A DNA stretch of 44,538 nucleotides from Nanobdellota archaeon (GTDB taxonomy: Archaea; Nanobdellota; Nanobdellia; Pacearchaeales; GW2011-AR1): positions 1-44,538 of the forward strand of contig DUKY01000020.1 in assembly GCA_013329055.1 (NCBI GenBank), in the 5' to 3' direction. A model generated the notes under the pieces. The model was not told where the DNA came from, made no database searches, and saw only the letters and a list, made by a program, of their open reading frames with translations. The position numbers were made by a program, and so were the translations under genes. The stretch's first letter is position 1. The number at the start of each line of letters is the position of its first letter. Positions 27,042 to 35,328 of the stretch are shown one piece after another.

Positions 27042-28614
27042 TGATATTTTAACTTTAACTCTTTATTTAATAATTAATCTGTTAACTATAATCTTAATCG
27101 GAAATTTAATTTTTGAATACTTCTCAAGAGATAAAACGAACCGTAAAGGTTTTAATTATCTATTTATTATTTGTTTTTTTATTTTGATTTTTTATATTAT
27201 TGAAAATATTCGTTTTTTTACAGATATCTCTAAAGAATTTTTTTGGATTCTTGATTTTTCATTTGTAAGTGTTATTTTATTTTTAATCTTTTTATTTAGC
27301 TATGCTAATTGGGAAAAAATAAATAAATCTTTATTATACTTATTTGTTTTTACTAATTTTTCTGCGGCAATTTTTGAGCTTTTCTTTAAAATTCGTTATC
27401 CTGCATTATTTGATTTTGTAAATGTTTTTTTTATTTTTTTAGGTTTATTATTCTTTTATTTTTTTATTTTAGATTTTTTAATGATTAAAAATGCTATTAA
27501 AGAAAGTAAAAAGACAAAACAATATCATAAAAAATTATTATTTTATTTAGTTAGTTGCTTTTTAATTTTCATAATCGTCTTATCACTTTTTTATTTTATT
27601 CCTTATATTCAAAAGTCTAAATTCTCCGGAGAATTAAATATTTATAACTGGGATACTTATGTTGCAGAGGATACTATTTCCAATTTTGAAAATATTTATG
27701 GAATTAAAGTTAATTATAAAACTTTTGAAGATGATAATCTTATGTTTGAAGAATTAAAATTAAATTCCGGAGAGTATGATTTGGTTGTTGGTGAAGGAAA
27801 TTTAATAAAAGAGATGATTAAATTAGATTTGCTTTCAGAATTAAATAAAAAAAATTTGCAGAATTTTAAAAATCTTGATGAAAAGTTTATTAATCAGAAT
27901 TATGACCCTCAAAATAAATATTCTATTCCTTATATGTGGGGTACAACGGGTCTTATAATAAATACTAAATATATCCCTGATAATACAGATAGCTGGGATG
28001 TGCTTTGGAGCAATAAATATTCCGGAAAAATAGGTTTATTGTTGAATTCTGAAGAAGCTGTTGCACTGACTTCAAAATATGTTGGCGGTCCTTTAATGCC
28101 ACAAAATAATGCACAATTTGAAAAAATAAAAGAATTTCTTTTATTGCAAAAACTTCTTTTAAAAGGTTATATTCTAACTGCAGATTTACAGGATCTTTTA
28201 GTTTCTGAAGAATTATGGGCTTTAAATATTTATAATGGCAATGCTGTTGTTGCAATAGCTGAAAATCCAAATTTAAAATATATTATTCCTAAAGAAGGAG
28301 CAACTATTTGGATAGATAATTGGGCAATTCCAAAAAATGCAAAAAATAAACGGAATGCAGAACTTTTTTTAAATTATATTTTGGAACCGAAGGTTAATGC
28401 AGATATAACTAATGAGGTTAAGTATGCTACGGCAAATAAAGCTGCAGAAGAATTTTTAGACTCAGAAGTTCTTTCGGATCCTATAATTTATCCTGATGAG
28501 GAAACAATAAAAAGATTAGATTCTTTTACGAATTATGAATTTTCTGATGAAATGAATTTGAAAATTCTTGAATTCTGGAATGAATTAACCGGGGGTGAAG
28601 AAAATGCAAACTGA
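27034..28614 (+). CDS. Six-TM protein fused to PotD-like binding domain
   Basis: The 526-residue protein has about six TM helices in residues 1-192, with no recognisable permease loop. An extracellular substrate-binding domain of the spermidine/putrescine (PotD/PotF) type follows (about 200-526). Binding-domain signatures are LNIYNWDTYVAEDTISNFEN, GEYDLVVGEGNLIKEM, YSIPYMWGTTGLIINT, SWDVLWSNKYSGKIGLL and IDNWAIPKNAKNKRNAELFL. PotD normally feeds an ABC permease; here it is fused to a membrane domain and no PotABC genes are present. A sensing role for polyamines or similar compounds is inferred. It overlaps the small TM gene by eight bases and the terminal Ig-TM gene by 11. Confidence 0.78.
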   Translation: MLSDILTLTLYLIINLLTIILIGNLIFEYFSRDKTNRKGFNYLFIICFFILIFYIIENIRFFTDISKEFFWILDFSFVSVILFLIFLFSYANWEKINKSLLYLFVFTNFSAAIFELFFKIRYPALFDFVNVFFIFLGLLFFYFFILDFLMIKNAIKESKKTKQYHKKLLFYLVSCFLIFIIVLSLFYFIPYIQKSKFSGELNIYNWDTYVAEDTISNFENIYGIKVNYKTFEDDNLMFEELKLNSGEYDLVVGEGNLIKEMIKLDLLSELNKKNLQNFKNLDEKFINQNYDPQNKYSIPYMWGTTGLIINTKYIPDNTDSWDVLWSNKYSGKIGLLLNSEEAVALTSKYVGGPLMPQNNAQFEKIKEFLLLQKLLLKGYILTADLQDLLVSEELWALNIYNGNAVVAIAENPNLKYIIPKEGATIWIDNWAIPKNAKNKRNAELFLNYILEPKVNADITNEVKYATANKAAEEFLDSEVLSDPIIYPDEETIKRLDSFTNYEFSDEMNLKILEFWNELTGGEENAN

Positions 28615-29131
28615 TGTAAATAATAATCATGGGGTAAAACAAAAATATTTATTATTAATTATTTTTTTGCTAATAATTAATTTTTCTAATTTTATTTCTG
28701 TTTCAGCTTTGAGTGTTGCTGTGCATGTTCCTGAAAAATATACTGATGTTGTTGCCGGTGAAAGATTTTATTTTGAAATTGAGGTTAAATATCCTGAAAA
28801 CCCGAAGAGAAAAGATTTGAAGTTAAATTATGAAATTATTGATTCTGACGGAAAACTTATTGCTCAATCAAAAGTTTTAAAGGCTGTTGAAACGCAAGCT
28901 TCATTTATTGATTTTATTGTTATTCCTGAAAGTGCTTCTAAAGGATTATACATTATTCGTGTAAAAATTGCAGATTATGAGGATTTAAGTGAAGAGGTTG
29001 AAGCAAGTTTTCAAATTGTTGGCTCTGGTTTTGGACAAGTTCAGATTTATTTCTTTATTATTTTGGGTGTTTTAATTCTCGTAGCAATTCTAGTTATTAC
29101 AAGTCTTTTTGTTACGAGAAGAAGAAGATAG
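28604..29131 (+). CDS. Membrane-anchored Ig-like ectodomain protein, end of unit III
   Basis: The 175-residue protein has a short polar start, a signal-like TM (about 15-34), one Ig-like domain (about 37-138) and a C-terminal TM (about 150-170) ending in RRRR. Its Ig-TM part is nearly identical to the C-terminus of the 15545 protein and clearly related to the gene at 13259, the last gene of unit I. I chose ATG 28604 with GGGGGTG (28591-28597) as ribosome site, the same arrangement as the receiver gene. Strong conservation of two copies suggests a fixed partner surface, for example a common co-receptor. No cytoplasmic domain is present. Confidence 0.75.
   Translation: MQTDVNNNHGVKQKYLLLIIFLLIINFSNFISVSALSVAVHVPEKYTDVVAGERFYFEIEVKYPENPKRKDLKLNYEIIDSDGKLIAQSKVLKAVETQASFIDFIVIPESASKGLYIIRVKIADYEDLSEEVEASFQIVGSGFGQVQIYFFIILGVLILVAILVITSLFVTRRRR
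28682..29127 (+). repeat. Dispersed ~446-bp near-identical repeat, copy 2 (Ig-TM module)
   Basis: It matches 17085-17530 about 11.6 kb upstream in the same orientation. Differences are mostly third-position changes. Homologous recombination between the copies would delete or excise unit III. Confidence 0.9.
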
Positions 29132-29141
29132 TTATCGATTA

Positions 29142-29172
29142 ACTTAATAAACTATCAAGTCTTTGTTTATAT
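29142..29172 (+). promoter_or_regulatory. Likely promoter of the GTPase gene
   Basis: CTTAATAAAC (about 29142-29151) is TATA-like and its centre lies about 25 bp before ATG 29173, again suiting a leaderless transcript. The 42-bp gap separates the housekeeping GTPase from the surface island. Confidence 0.35.
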
Positions 29173-30036
29173 ATGAGAGTTCAATATCTTTTTTCATCCA
29201 GAAGAACGAGGCGTATTGCAAAAATTAGAAAGCAAAGGCAGAAGTATCCGGATATTTCTCATAAAATTGTGACTGTATCAGATATTATTCTTGAAGTTTT
29301 GGATGCCAGATTTATTAAAGAGACTCGAAATATTGAGTTAGAAACTGAAATTAAAAAACAAAAGAAAAAATTAATTTATGTTTTGAATAAATCTGATTTA
29401 GTTAAGACTAAAAAAGTTCCAAAAAATTTTACTTCTTATGTCTTTATTTCATGTGAATTAAGAAAAGGTATCAAAGAATTGAGGGATTTAATTAAAATGG
29501 AAGCAAAAAAAGTTGAAAAAAAGGTTAATAAGATTATTAAGGGTGATAAAATTAAAGATTCAGAAGATAATAAAATTGTTGTTGGTATTATTGGCTATCC
29601 TAATACTGGGAAGAGTTCTTTGATTAATTTACTTGTTGGAAAAAATGTTGCCGGGACTGCTGCCGAAGCTGGTTTTACAAAAAATATTCAAAAATTAAGG
29701 TTAACTAATGATATTGTTTTACTTGATAGTCCTGGTGTAATTCCTGAAAAAGAATATTCAGGGGTAAATCGGGAAAAAATTGCAGTGCATGCTATTGCCG
29801 GTGGCAGGTCTTATAGTCAGGTTAAAGATCCTGATCAGGTTATTGCTAATATTATCATTGAATATCCGGATGTTTTAGAAAAATATTATAATATTGATGC
29901 AAAAGGTAATTCTGAATTTTTAGTTAATGAACTTGGTAAACAAAAAGGTTATTTAAAGAAAGGTGGTGAAGTTGACGATGATAAAGTTTCTCGTTTAATT
30001 TTGAAAGAATGGCAAGAAGGAAAGATTAAGATTTAA
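29173..30036 (+). CDS. Circularly permuted ribosome-assembly GTPase (RbgA/Nog2-like)
   Basis: The 287-residue GTPase has its motifs in permuted order: a DAR motif (EVLDARF), G4 NKSD (72-75), G5-like SCELR (about 93-97), G1 GYPNTGKSS (141-149), then G3 DSPG (185-188). The G4-G5-G1-G2-G3 order is diagnostic of the YlqF/RbgA, YawG/Nog2 and MMR1_HSR1 permuted group. Members act in late large-subunit assembly. The basic N-terminus (SSRRTRRIAKIRKQRQK) suits rRNA binding. It stands alone between the surface island and the defence island. Confidence 0.88.
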   Translation: MRVQYLFSSRRTRRIAKIRKQRQKYPDISHKIVTVSDIILEVLDARFIKETRNIELETEIKKQKKKLIYVLNKSDLVKTKKVPKNFTSYVFISCELRKGIKELRDLIKMEAKKVEKKVNKIIKGDKIKDSEDNKIVVGIIGYPNTGKSSLINLLVGKNVAGTAAEAGFTKNIQKLRLTNDIVLLDSPGVIPEKEYSGVNREKIAVHAIAGGRSYSQVKDPDQVIANIIIEYPDVLEKYYNIDAKGNSEFLVNELGKQKGYLKKGGEVDDDKVSRLILKEWQEGKIKI

Positions 30037-30056
30037 TTTTTTTGTAGAGTTTTGTA

Positions 30057-30170
30057 GAATTAAAAAATCCTAAAACAAGGGTAGAAATCTATAAGCAAAA
30101 ACTTAAAGACCTTGACGAACTTAAAAAATCAATGTTGCAAAAAGTATTTAGCGGTGAATTAACTAATTAA
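30057..30170 (+). pseudogene. Remnant of a type I restriction specificity gene (hsdS) tail
   Basis: The frame ending at 30170 encodes KLKDLDELKKSMLQKVFSGE followed by LTN and stop. This is the classic C-terminal end of HsdS, with the L..L.ELKKSxLQKxFSGEL signature. No start or upstream HsdS body is present. The 5' part (30066-30089) closely resembles 31430-31453 in the next gene, so the remnant is probably the scar of a recombination that replaced a type I system. Confidence 0.7.
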
Positions 30171-30183
30171 TGAATAAATAAAA

Positions 30184-31587
30184 ATGATTCAACAAAAAAT
30201 AAAAGACCTCACTAAAAAGGGAGAAGGAATTTCTATTGAGTTTAAAGAATGTAAAACTGAATTAACTAAAGATGTTTATCCCACGATTTGTGCTTTTCTT
30301 AATAGAAATGGTGGAGAATTGCTTTTAGGGGTAAATGATTCTCGAGTAGTTGTGGGTATTGACAAAGATAAAATTGAACAAATAAAAAAAGATTTTATCA
30401 CTGCAATTAACAATCCAGAAAAGATATCTCCTTCTGTTTATCTTTCTATTGAAGAAGTTGAAATAAAAGGAAAAAAGATTCTTTATATTTATGTTCCAAG
30501 AAGTTCTCAAGTTCATAAATGCAATAATAAGATTTATGATAGAAATGAGGATGGAGATTTAGATATAACCAATAATCATAATTTAGTTAGCATACTTTAC
30601 ATAAATAAACAAACAGCTTATTCTGAAAATAAGGTTTATCCTTTTTGCAAAATTACTGATTTAAGAAAAGATTTGATAAATAAAGCAAGAACTTTAGCTA
30701 TTAATCAAAATTCAAACCATCCTTGGAAAAAATTAACTAATATAGAATTGCTAAAAAGTGCAAAGCTTTACACCAAAGATTATCAAACAAACGAAGAAGG
30801 AATAACTCTTGCAGGAATTTTACTTTTTGGAAAAGATGAAACAATACTTTCTGTTTTACCACATTATAAAACAGATTTAATTTTGAGAAGAGTAAATTTA
30901 GATAGATATGATGATAGAGACGATGTTCGAACAAATTTAATAGAAAGTTTTGATAGAATTATTGCTTTTGGGCAAAAACATCTTTTGGATCCATTCTATA
31001 CCGAAGGAAATCAAAGAATAAGTGCAAGAGATAAAATTTTAAGAGAAATAGCTTCAAACATTCTTATTCATAGAGAATTTTTAAGTCCTTTTCCAGCAAA
31101 GATGATTATAGGACAAGAAAAATTGATTACAGAAAATGCAAACAAGCCAAACGGACATGGAGCAATAAATCCAAAAGACTTTTCTCCTTATCCTAAAAAT
31201 CCTGTTATTGCAAGATTTTTCAAAGAAATTGGGAATGCTGATGAATTAGGTTCTGGGGTGAGGAATATCACAAAATACGCAAGTGTTTATTCTAAATCTA
31301 AGCCTGAATTTATTGAACAAGGTATTTTCAAGATGATTATAAAACTAGATATAATTTCTACCATGCAAGCTACCATGCAAGCTACCATGCAAGATGAAAG
31401 AGTTAAATCTATTATAGAGTTTTGTAAAAATCCTAAAACAAGGGCAGAGATACAAGAATTTTTAAAATTGGAAAATAGAGATTATTTTAGAAAAGAGATA
31501 TTAAAACCATTATTAGAAAAAGAAATTTTGGTCCCAACAATTCCGAATAAATTAAATAGCCCAAATCAAAAATATTATTCAAAATAA
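30184..31587 (+). CDS. AlbA_2 (Schlafen-type) DNA-binding / HATPase regulator
   Basis: The 467-residue protein starts with an AlbA_2 domain (about 10-135; EFKECKTELTKDVYPTICAF, NRNGGELLLGVND). A middle region (GITLAGILLFGKD) follows, then a HATPase_c_4-type C-terminal region (IRREIA-like LREIASNILIHREF, YPKNPVIARFFKEIG, ADELGSGVRN). A winged-helix-like end follows (NPKTRAEIQEFLKLENRDYF). Such proteins are often annotated as transcriptional regulators and are frequent next to restriction systems. A 12-bp triplication gives TMQATMQATMQ before the wHTH. It is the first intact gene of the defence operon, one base ahead of the nuclease gene. Confidence 0.8.
   Translation: MIQQKIKDLTKKGEGISIEFKECKTELTKDVYPTICAFLNRNGGELLLGVNDSRVVVGIDKDKIEQIKKDFITAINNPEKISPSVYLSIEEVEIKGKKILYIYVPRSSQVHKCNNKIYDRNEDGDLDITNNHNLVSILYINKQTAYSENKVYPFCKITDLRKDLINKARTLAINQNSNHPWKKLTNIELLKSAKLYTKDYQTNEEGITLAGILLFGKDETILSVLPHYKTDLILRRVNLDRYDDRDDVRTNLIESFDRIIAFGQKHLLDPFYTEGNQRISARDKILREIASNILIHREFLSPFPAKMIIGQEKLITENANKPNGHGAINPKDFSPYPKNPVIARFFKEIGNADELGSGVRNITKYASVYSKSKPEFIEQGIFKMIIKLDIISTMQATMQATMQDERVKSIIEFCKNPKTRAEIQEFLKLENRDYFRKEILKPLLEKEILVPTIPNKLNSPNQKYYSK
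31358..31393 (+). repeat. 12-bp unit repeated three times in the AlbA_2 gene
   Basis: CTACCATGCAAG occurs at 31358, 31370 and 31382 without gaps and encodes repeated TMQA. It is in frame, so copy changes would only lengthen or shorten the linker. Confidence 0.95.
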
Positions 31588-31588
31588 A

Positions 31589-32767
31589 ATGACTACTTAT
31601 TCACATTCAAGAGTTTCTATATATGACAATTGTCCTTATCAGTATAAATTAAGATATATTGATAAAAAGAAACCTGAAATCTCAACAACCATCGAAGCAT
31701 TTATGGGGGATATGGTTCATCAATCATTAGAAGATTTATATAAAAGAAAAAAATTCCAACAAAGAATTGCAAAAGCTAGTTTGATTAAATTTTTCAGGAA
31801 TTTATGGGCTAAGAATTATTCTTCAGATATTTTAATTGTTAAAGAAGATCAAGGTTTAACAGAAAATAATTATCGAAAAATGGGTGAAAAATTTCTTTTG
31901 GATTATTTTGAAAGAATGAAACCTTTTGAAGAGTTTACAATTTTAGGTTTAGAAACTCAGGATAGAATGACTTTGCCAGACGGAAACCAATGGCACGTTA
32001 GAATTGATAAGTTGGGTTGTGATAATGATGGGAATTATTTTGTTTGTGATTATAAAACTAATGCAAGGATGAAAGACCAAGAAGAAGCAGACCAAGACAG
32101 GCAATTAGCAATGTATTCTATTTGGGTTAAGGATAAATTCAAAGATGCGAAGTCTGTTAAATTAGTTTGGCATATGTTGGCTTTTGACAAGGATGCAATT
32201 TCAGAAAGAACAGATGAACAATTAGAAAAATTGCAAAATGAAATAGTTGAAAAAATAAAGGAAATAGAAAATGCAAAAGAATTTCCTACTAATGTTACAG
32301 CTTTATGTAATTATTGTGGATTTAAATCTGAATGCCCTTCATTTAAACATCAGGCAGAATTAGAAAAAATTGAAAGTGTTGAAGAATTTAAAGAAGACGA
32401 GGGAGTTAAATTAGTTGATGAATTTGCAGAGACAAAAAAGAATTTATCTGAATTAAATAAAAAAGAAGATGAACTTAAAGAAAAATTAATTGTTTATGCT
32501 AAGCAATTTGGAATTGATATTGTTTATGGTTCTAATATGAAAACTTCTGTTAAAGAAATTGAGAAAGTAGTTTTGCCCGAAGATAAAAAAGAATTAATTA
32601 ATTTTTTGAAAGAGAATGGTATGTGGGACGAGATTTCTATGATTAATTTTATGGGTTTTCAATCAAGAATTTTAAAAGGTCAATTAGATGAAGTTAAAGA
32701 TAAAGTTGAGATTGTTAAGGATTTTAGATTAAGTTTAAGTAAGAGGAAGGATACGGGGGATGAGTAA
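31589..32767 (+). CDS. RecB/Cas4-like PD-(D/E)XK nuclease with Fe-S cysteines
   Basis: The 392-residue protein has the RecB-family nuclease layout: His44 (GDMVHQSL), Asp140 (VRIDKLG), Asp154-x-Lys156 (VCDYKT) and a downstream QxxxY (QLAMY, 172-176). Cys15 (DNCPYQYK) and the later C240xxC243x5C249 cluster (CNYCGFKSEC) match the four-Cys iron-sulphur site of AddB/Cas4-type nucleases. A C-terminal helical part (about 260-392) follows. The N-terminal SHSRVSIYDNCPYQYKLRY is the usual PDDEXK_1 opening. It sits in the restriction operon but is not a standard type III subunit. A role in DNA end processing during defence is inferred. Confidence 0.82.
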   Translation: MTTYSHSRVSIYDNCPYQYKLRYIDKKKPEISTTIEAFMGDMVHQSLEDLYKRKKFQQRIAKASLIKFFRNLWAKNYSSDILIVKEDQGLTENNYRKMGEKFLLDYFERMKPFEEFTILGLETQDRMTLPDGNQWHVRIDKLGCDNDGNYFVCDYKTNARMKDQEEADQDRQLAMYSIWVKDKFKDAKSVKLVWHMLAFDKDAISERTDEQLEKLQNEIVEKIKEIENAKEFPTNVTALCNYCGFKSECPSFKHQAELEKIESVEEFKEDEGVKLVDEFAETKKNLSELNKKEDELKEKLIVYAKQFGIDIVYGSNMKTSVKEIEKVVLPEDKKELINFLKENGMWDEISMINFMGFQSRILKGQLDEVKDKVEIVKDFRLSLSKRKDTGDE

Positions 32768-32803
32768 GGAAATGGTTAAAAACTAAAGAATTTTAATTAA
32801 AAT

Positions 32804-34747
32804 ATGCCAAAAAAACATCTAAAAAAAGTTAAATTTGTATCGAAAGAATCATTAGATTTGACTGAAGAAAATTTGATAAAATTAAAGAGTATTTTTCCTG
32901 AAATTTTCTCTGAAGAAAAAATTGATTTTGAAAAATTGAAAATTCTTCTTGGAAGTGAAATTGAAGATAGTATTGAAAAATATAATTTTACCTGGGCCGG
33001 AAGATCAAATGCTTTTAGAAATATTCAGACAACTGTAAAAGGAACTTTAATTCCAGACGAAAAAGATTCTGTTGATTTTGATAAGACAGAGAATTTGTTT
33101 ATTGAAGGAGATAATCTAGAAGTTTTGAAATTGTTGCAAAAATCTTATCAAAATAAAATTAAGATGATTTACATTGATCCTCCGTATAATACTGGAAAGG
33201 ATTTTGTATATAAAGATAATTTTAAAGATAGTATTGGAAATTATGAAAAGATAACTGGACAGATTGATGAAGAAGGAAATAGGACTGATACAAATAAAGA
33301 GACAAACGGGCGTTTTCATTCTGATTGGTTGACAATGATTTATCCAAGATTATATTTAGCAAAGAATCTTTTGAAAGAGGATGGAGTTATTTTTGTTTCA
33401 ATTGACGACCACGAAGTTCATAACTTAAGAAAAATCATGGATGATATTTTTGGTGAGGAGAATTTTGTGGGGGATTTTATTTGGAAAAATAAAGCAGGGG
33501 GCGGAGGAAAGCAGAGTGGAAATAAGCCCGGAGAAAATACAAAAAAGAAAGAAGCTTTCGTTTTAGATCATGAATTTGTCTTAGTTTATTCAAAAAACAT
33601 AGAAGAATTATTTAGATTTAACGAAGCTCTTACAGAGGAAGATTTGAAAGGATATTCAAATCCAGACGATGATTCGAGAGGACCTTACAAATTAGGAAAT
33701 TTGGAGATGATGATGCCAAAACCGATTAGCACAATGTATTATCCGATGAAAGACCCAGATGGAATAATTGTAAAACCAAAAGGTGGAAGACATCAATGGA
33801 GATTTTCTGAAAAAAGAACTAAAGAAGGGTTAGAAGAAGGTTCTGTTGTTTGGGTTAAATCAAATTGTTCTAAATCAATAGACAAAAGAGGGTACAGATA
33901 CATTTTGAAAAGCAAACAATACCTTTATCAAGGCGATGAAGAAAGAACAAAAATTGCAAGATCTGTGTTGTATAAGTTAGCTTTAAATGCAGATGGAACA
34001 AGGGAGATTATGGAAATTTTTGGACAAGATAAAACAGAAGTACCAATTTTTACTAATCCTAAACCAACTAAATTATTAAAATATTTTTTATCTATTGTTG
34101 ATACAAAAAATGAAATTATTCTAGATTTTTTCGCAGGAAGTGGAACAACAGCTCACGCAGTTTTGGATTTGAATAAAGATGGAGGAAATAGAAAATTTAT
34201 TTGTGTTCAGTTACCCGAGAAAACAGATGAAAAATCTGAAGCATACAAAGCAGGATATAAAACCATTGCAGAAATCTCTAAAGAAAGGATTAGAAGAGTT
34301 ATTAAAAAAATAAAAGAGGAAGATAAAGAGAAAGCAAAAAATATGGATTTAGGGTTTAAAGTTTTCAAATTATCTAAATCCAATTATAAAATTTGGGAAA
34401 ATTATGATGGAAAAGATGAAAAAGAATTATTAAAACAAATGGAACTTTTCCAAAGCCCTTTAATTGCCAGTTACAAAAAGATTAATTTAATTTATGAGGT
34501 TTTGATAAAAGAAGGTTATGATTTAAATTCTAAGATTGAAGAAGTTAAAGATATTAAGACAAATAAAGTTTTCAGAATTGGTAATGGCGAAAAATATTTC
34601 TTTATTTGTTTAGATGAAAAAATTAAAGAGCAGACAATTAAGAATTTGAAATTAGGAAAAGAAATTATGTTTGTTTGTCTTGATGATTCTTTGGAAGATA
34701 ATCAAAAAATAAATCTTTCATTGAAGATAAATTTGAGGAGCATTTAG
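32804..34747 (+). CDS. mod: Type III restriction-modification methyltransferase (Mod)
   Basis: The 647-residue N6-adenine methyltransferase has motif IV DPPY at 125-128 (IYIDPPYNTGKDF), then a target-recognition region, then motif I DFFAGSGTT at 441-449. DPPY before FxGxG with the recognition domain between is the beta class used by type III Mod. The FHSDWLTMIYPRLYLA and DDHEVHNLR segments are typical. It uses S-adenosylmethionine to methylate one strand of an asymmetric site. Its partner Res is encoded at 36823; three genes lie between them, which is not the usual adjacent mod-res order. Confidence 0.93.
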   Translation: MPKKHLKKVKFVSKESLDLTEENLIKLKSIFPEIFSEEKIDFEKLKILLGSEIEDSIEKYNFTWAGRSNAFRNIQTTVKGTLIPDEKDSVDFDKTENLFIEGDNLEVLKLLQKSYQNKIKMIYIDPPYNTGKDFVYKDNFKDSIGNYEKITGQIDEEGNRTDTNKETNGRFHSDWLTMIYPRLYLAKNLLKEDGVIFVSIDDHEVHNLRKIMDDIFGEENFVGDFIWKNKAGGGGKQSGNKPGENTKKKEAFVLDHEFVLVYSKNIEELFRFNEALTEEDLKGYSNPDDDSRGPYKLGNLEMMMPKPISTMYYPMKDPDGIIVKPKGGRHQWRFSEKRTKEGLEEGSVVWVKSNCSKSIDKRGYRYILKSKQYLYQGDEERTKIARSVLYKLALNADGTREIMEIFGQDKTEVPIFTNPKPTKLLKYFLSIVDTKNEIILDFFAGSGTTAHAVLDLNKDGGNRKFICVQLPEKTDEKSEAYKAGYKTIAEISKERIRRVIKKIKEEDKEKAKNMDLGFKVFKLSKSNYKIWENYDGKDEKELLKQMELFQSPLIASYKKINLIYEVLIKEGYDLNSKIEEVKDIKTNKVFRIGNGEKYFFICLDEKIKEQTIKNLKLGKEIMFVCLDDSLEDNQKINLSLKINLRSI

Positions 34748-34750
34748 GAG

Positions 34751-35326
34751 ATGTATAAGTTTGGAGGAAGTCCTTGGTATGCTGCAGACAATTTATCTAG
34801 CAAATCGTTCATTTGTTGGAATTGCAATAATCAAGTTGCATCTAGCAAGGGATATAAAACCTTTGATGAGCAATTTTTAAAAAGAGTTTATATTTGTCCT
34901 CATTGTGCTGCTCCAAATATCTATGATGTTGAAGGTAAAACTCCTATTTCTTCTTTGCCAGGAAAAGAGATAAAGAAACTTCCAGAAAATATCCAAAATG
35001 TTTATGATGAAGTTAGAAAATGTATGCAAACAAATTCCTTTACAGGTGCTGTTATGTTGATGAGAAAAATCATAATGAATATTGCAGTTCATGAGGGTGC
35101 TGAGGAAAATAAAAGCTTTGTTTATTATGTTAATTATTTATGTGATAATGGGATTGTTCATAAAAAAAGTAAAAAGAAGGCAGATTCAATAAGAGATTTA
35201 GGTAACGATGCAAATCATGAGATTGAAAATAGAACGCAAGAAGAAGCACAGAATTGTTTGGGGTTTATTGAATTATTACTAATGGCAAATTACGAGTTTG
35301 CAGATGAGGAAGAGGCGGAGGAATAA
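34751..35326 (+). CDS. DUF4145 protein with zinc ribbon
   Basis: The 191-residue protein has a zinc ribbon (C22xxC25 and C49xxC52) followed by a helical DUF4145 domain (about 80-185), with VYDEVRKCMQTNSFTGAVML, MRKIIMN and IRDLGNDANHE as family-like signatures. DUF4145 proteins commonly accompany restriction systems; their role is not established. AGGAG lies just before the ATG, three bases after the mod stop. Translation of the four-gene stretch from mod to kwaB is probably coupled. Confidence 0.78.
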   Translation: MYKFGGSPWYAADNLSSKSFICWNCNNQVASSKGYKTFDEQFLKRVYICPHCAAPNIYDVEGKTPISSLPGKEIKKLPENIQNVYDEVRKCMQTNSFTGAVMLMRKIIMNIAVHEGAEENKSFVYYVNYLCDNGIVHKKSKKKADSIRDLGNDANHEIENRTQEEAQNCLGFIELLLMANYEFADEEEAEE

Positions 35327-35328
35327 AA

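Noticed and set aside
22231-28614. ABC importers for the two substrate-binding proteins
   Set aside because: No ATPase with Walker motifs and no permease gene lies in the cluster; both binding domains are fused or anchored to membrane segments.
31589-32767. Cas4 of a CRISPR system
   Set aside because: The Fe-S nuclease pattern fits Cas4/AddB broadly, but the protein is about twice Cas4 length and no array or other cas gene is present.
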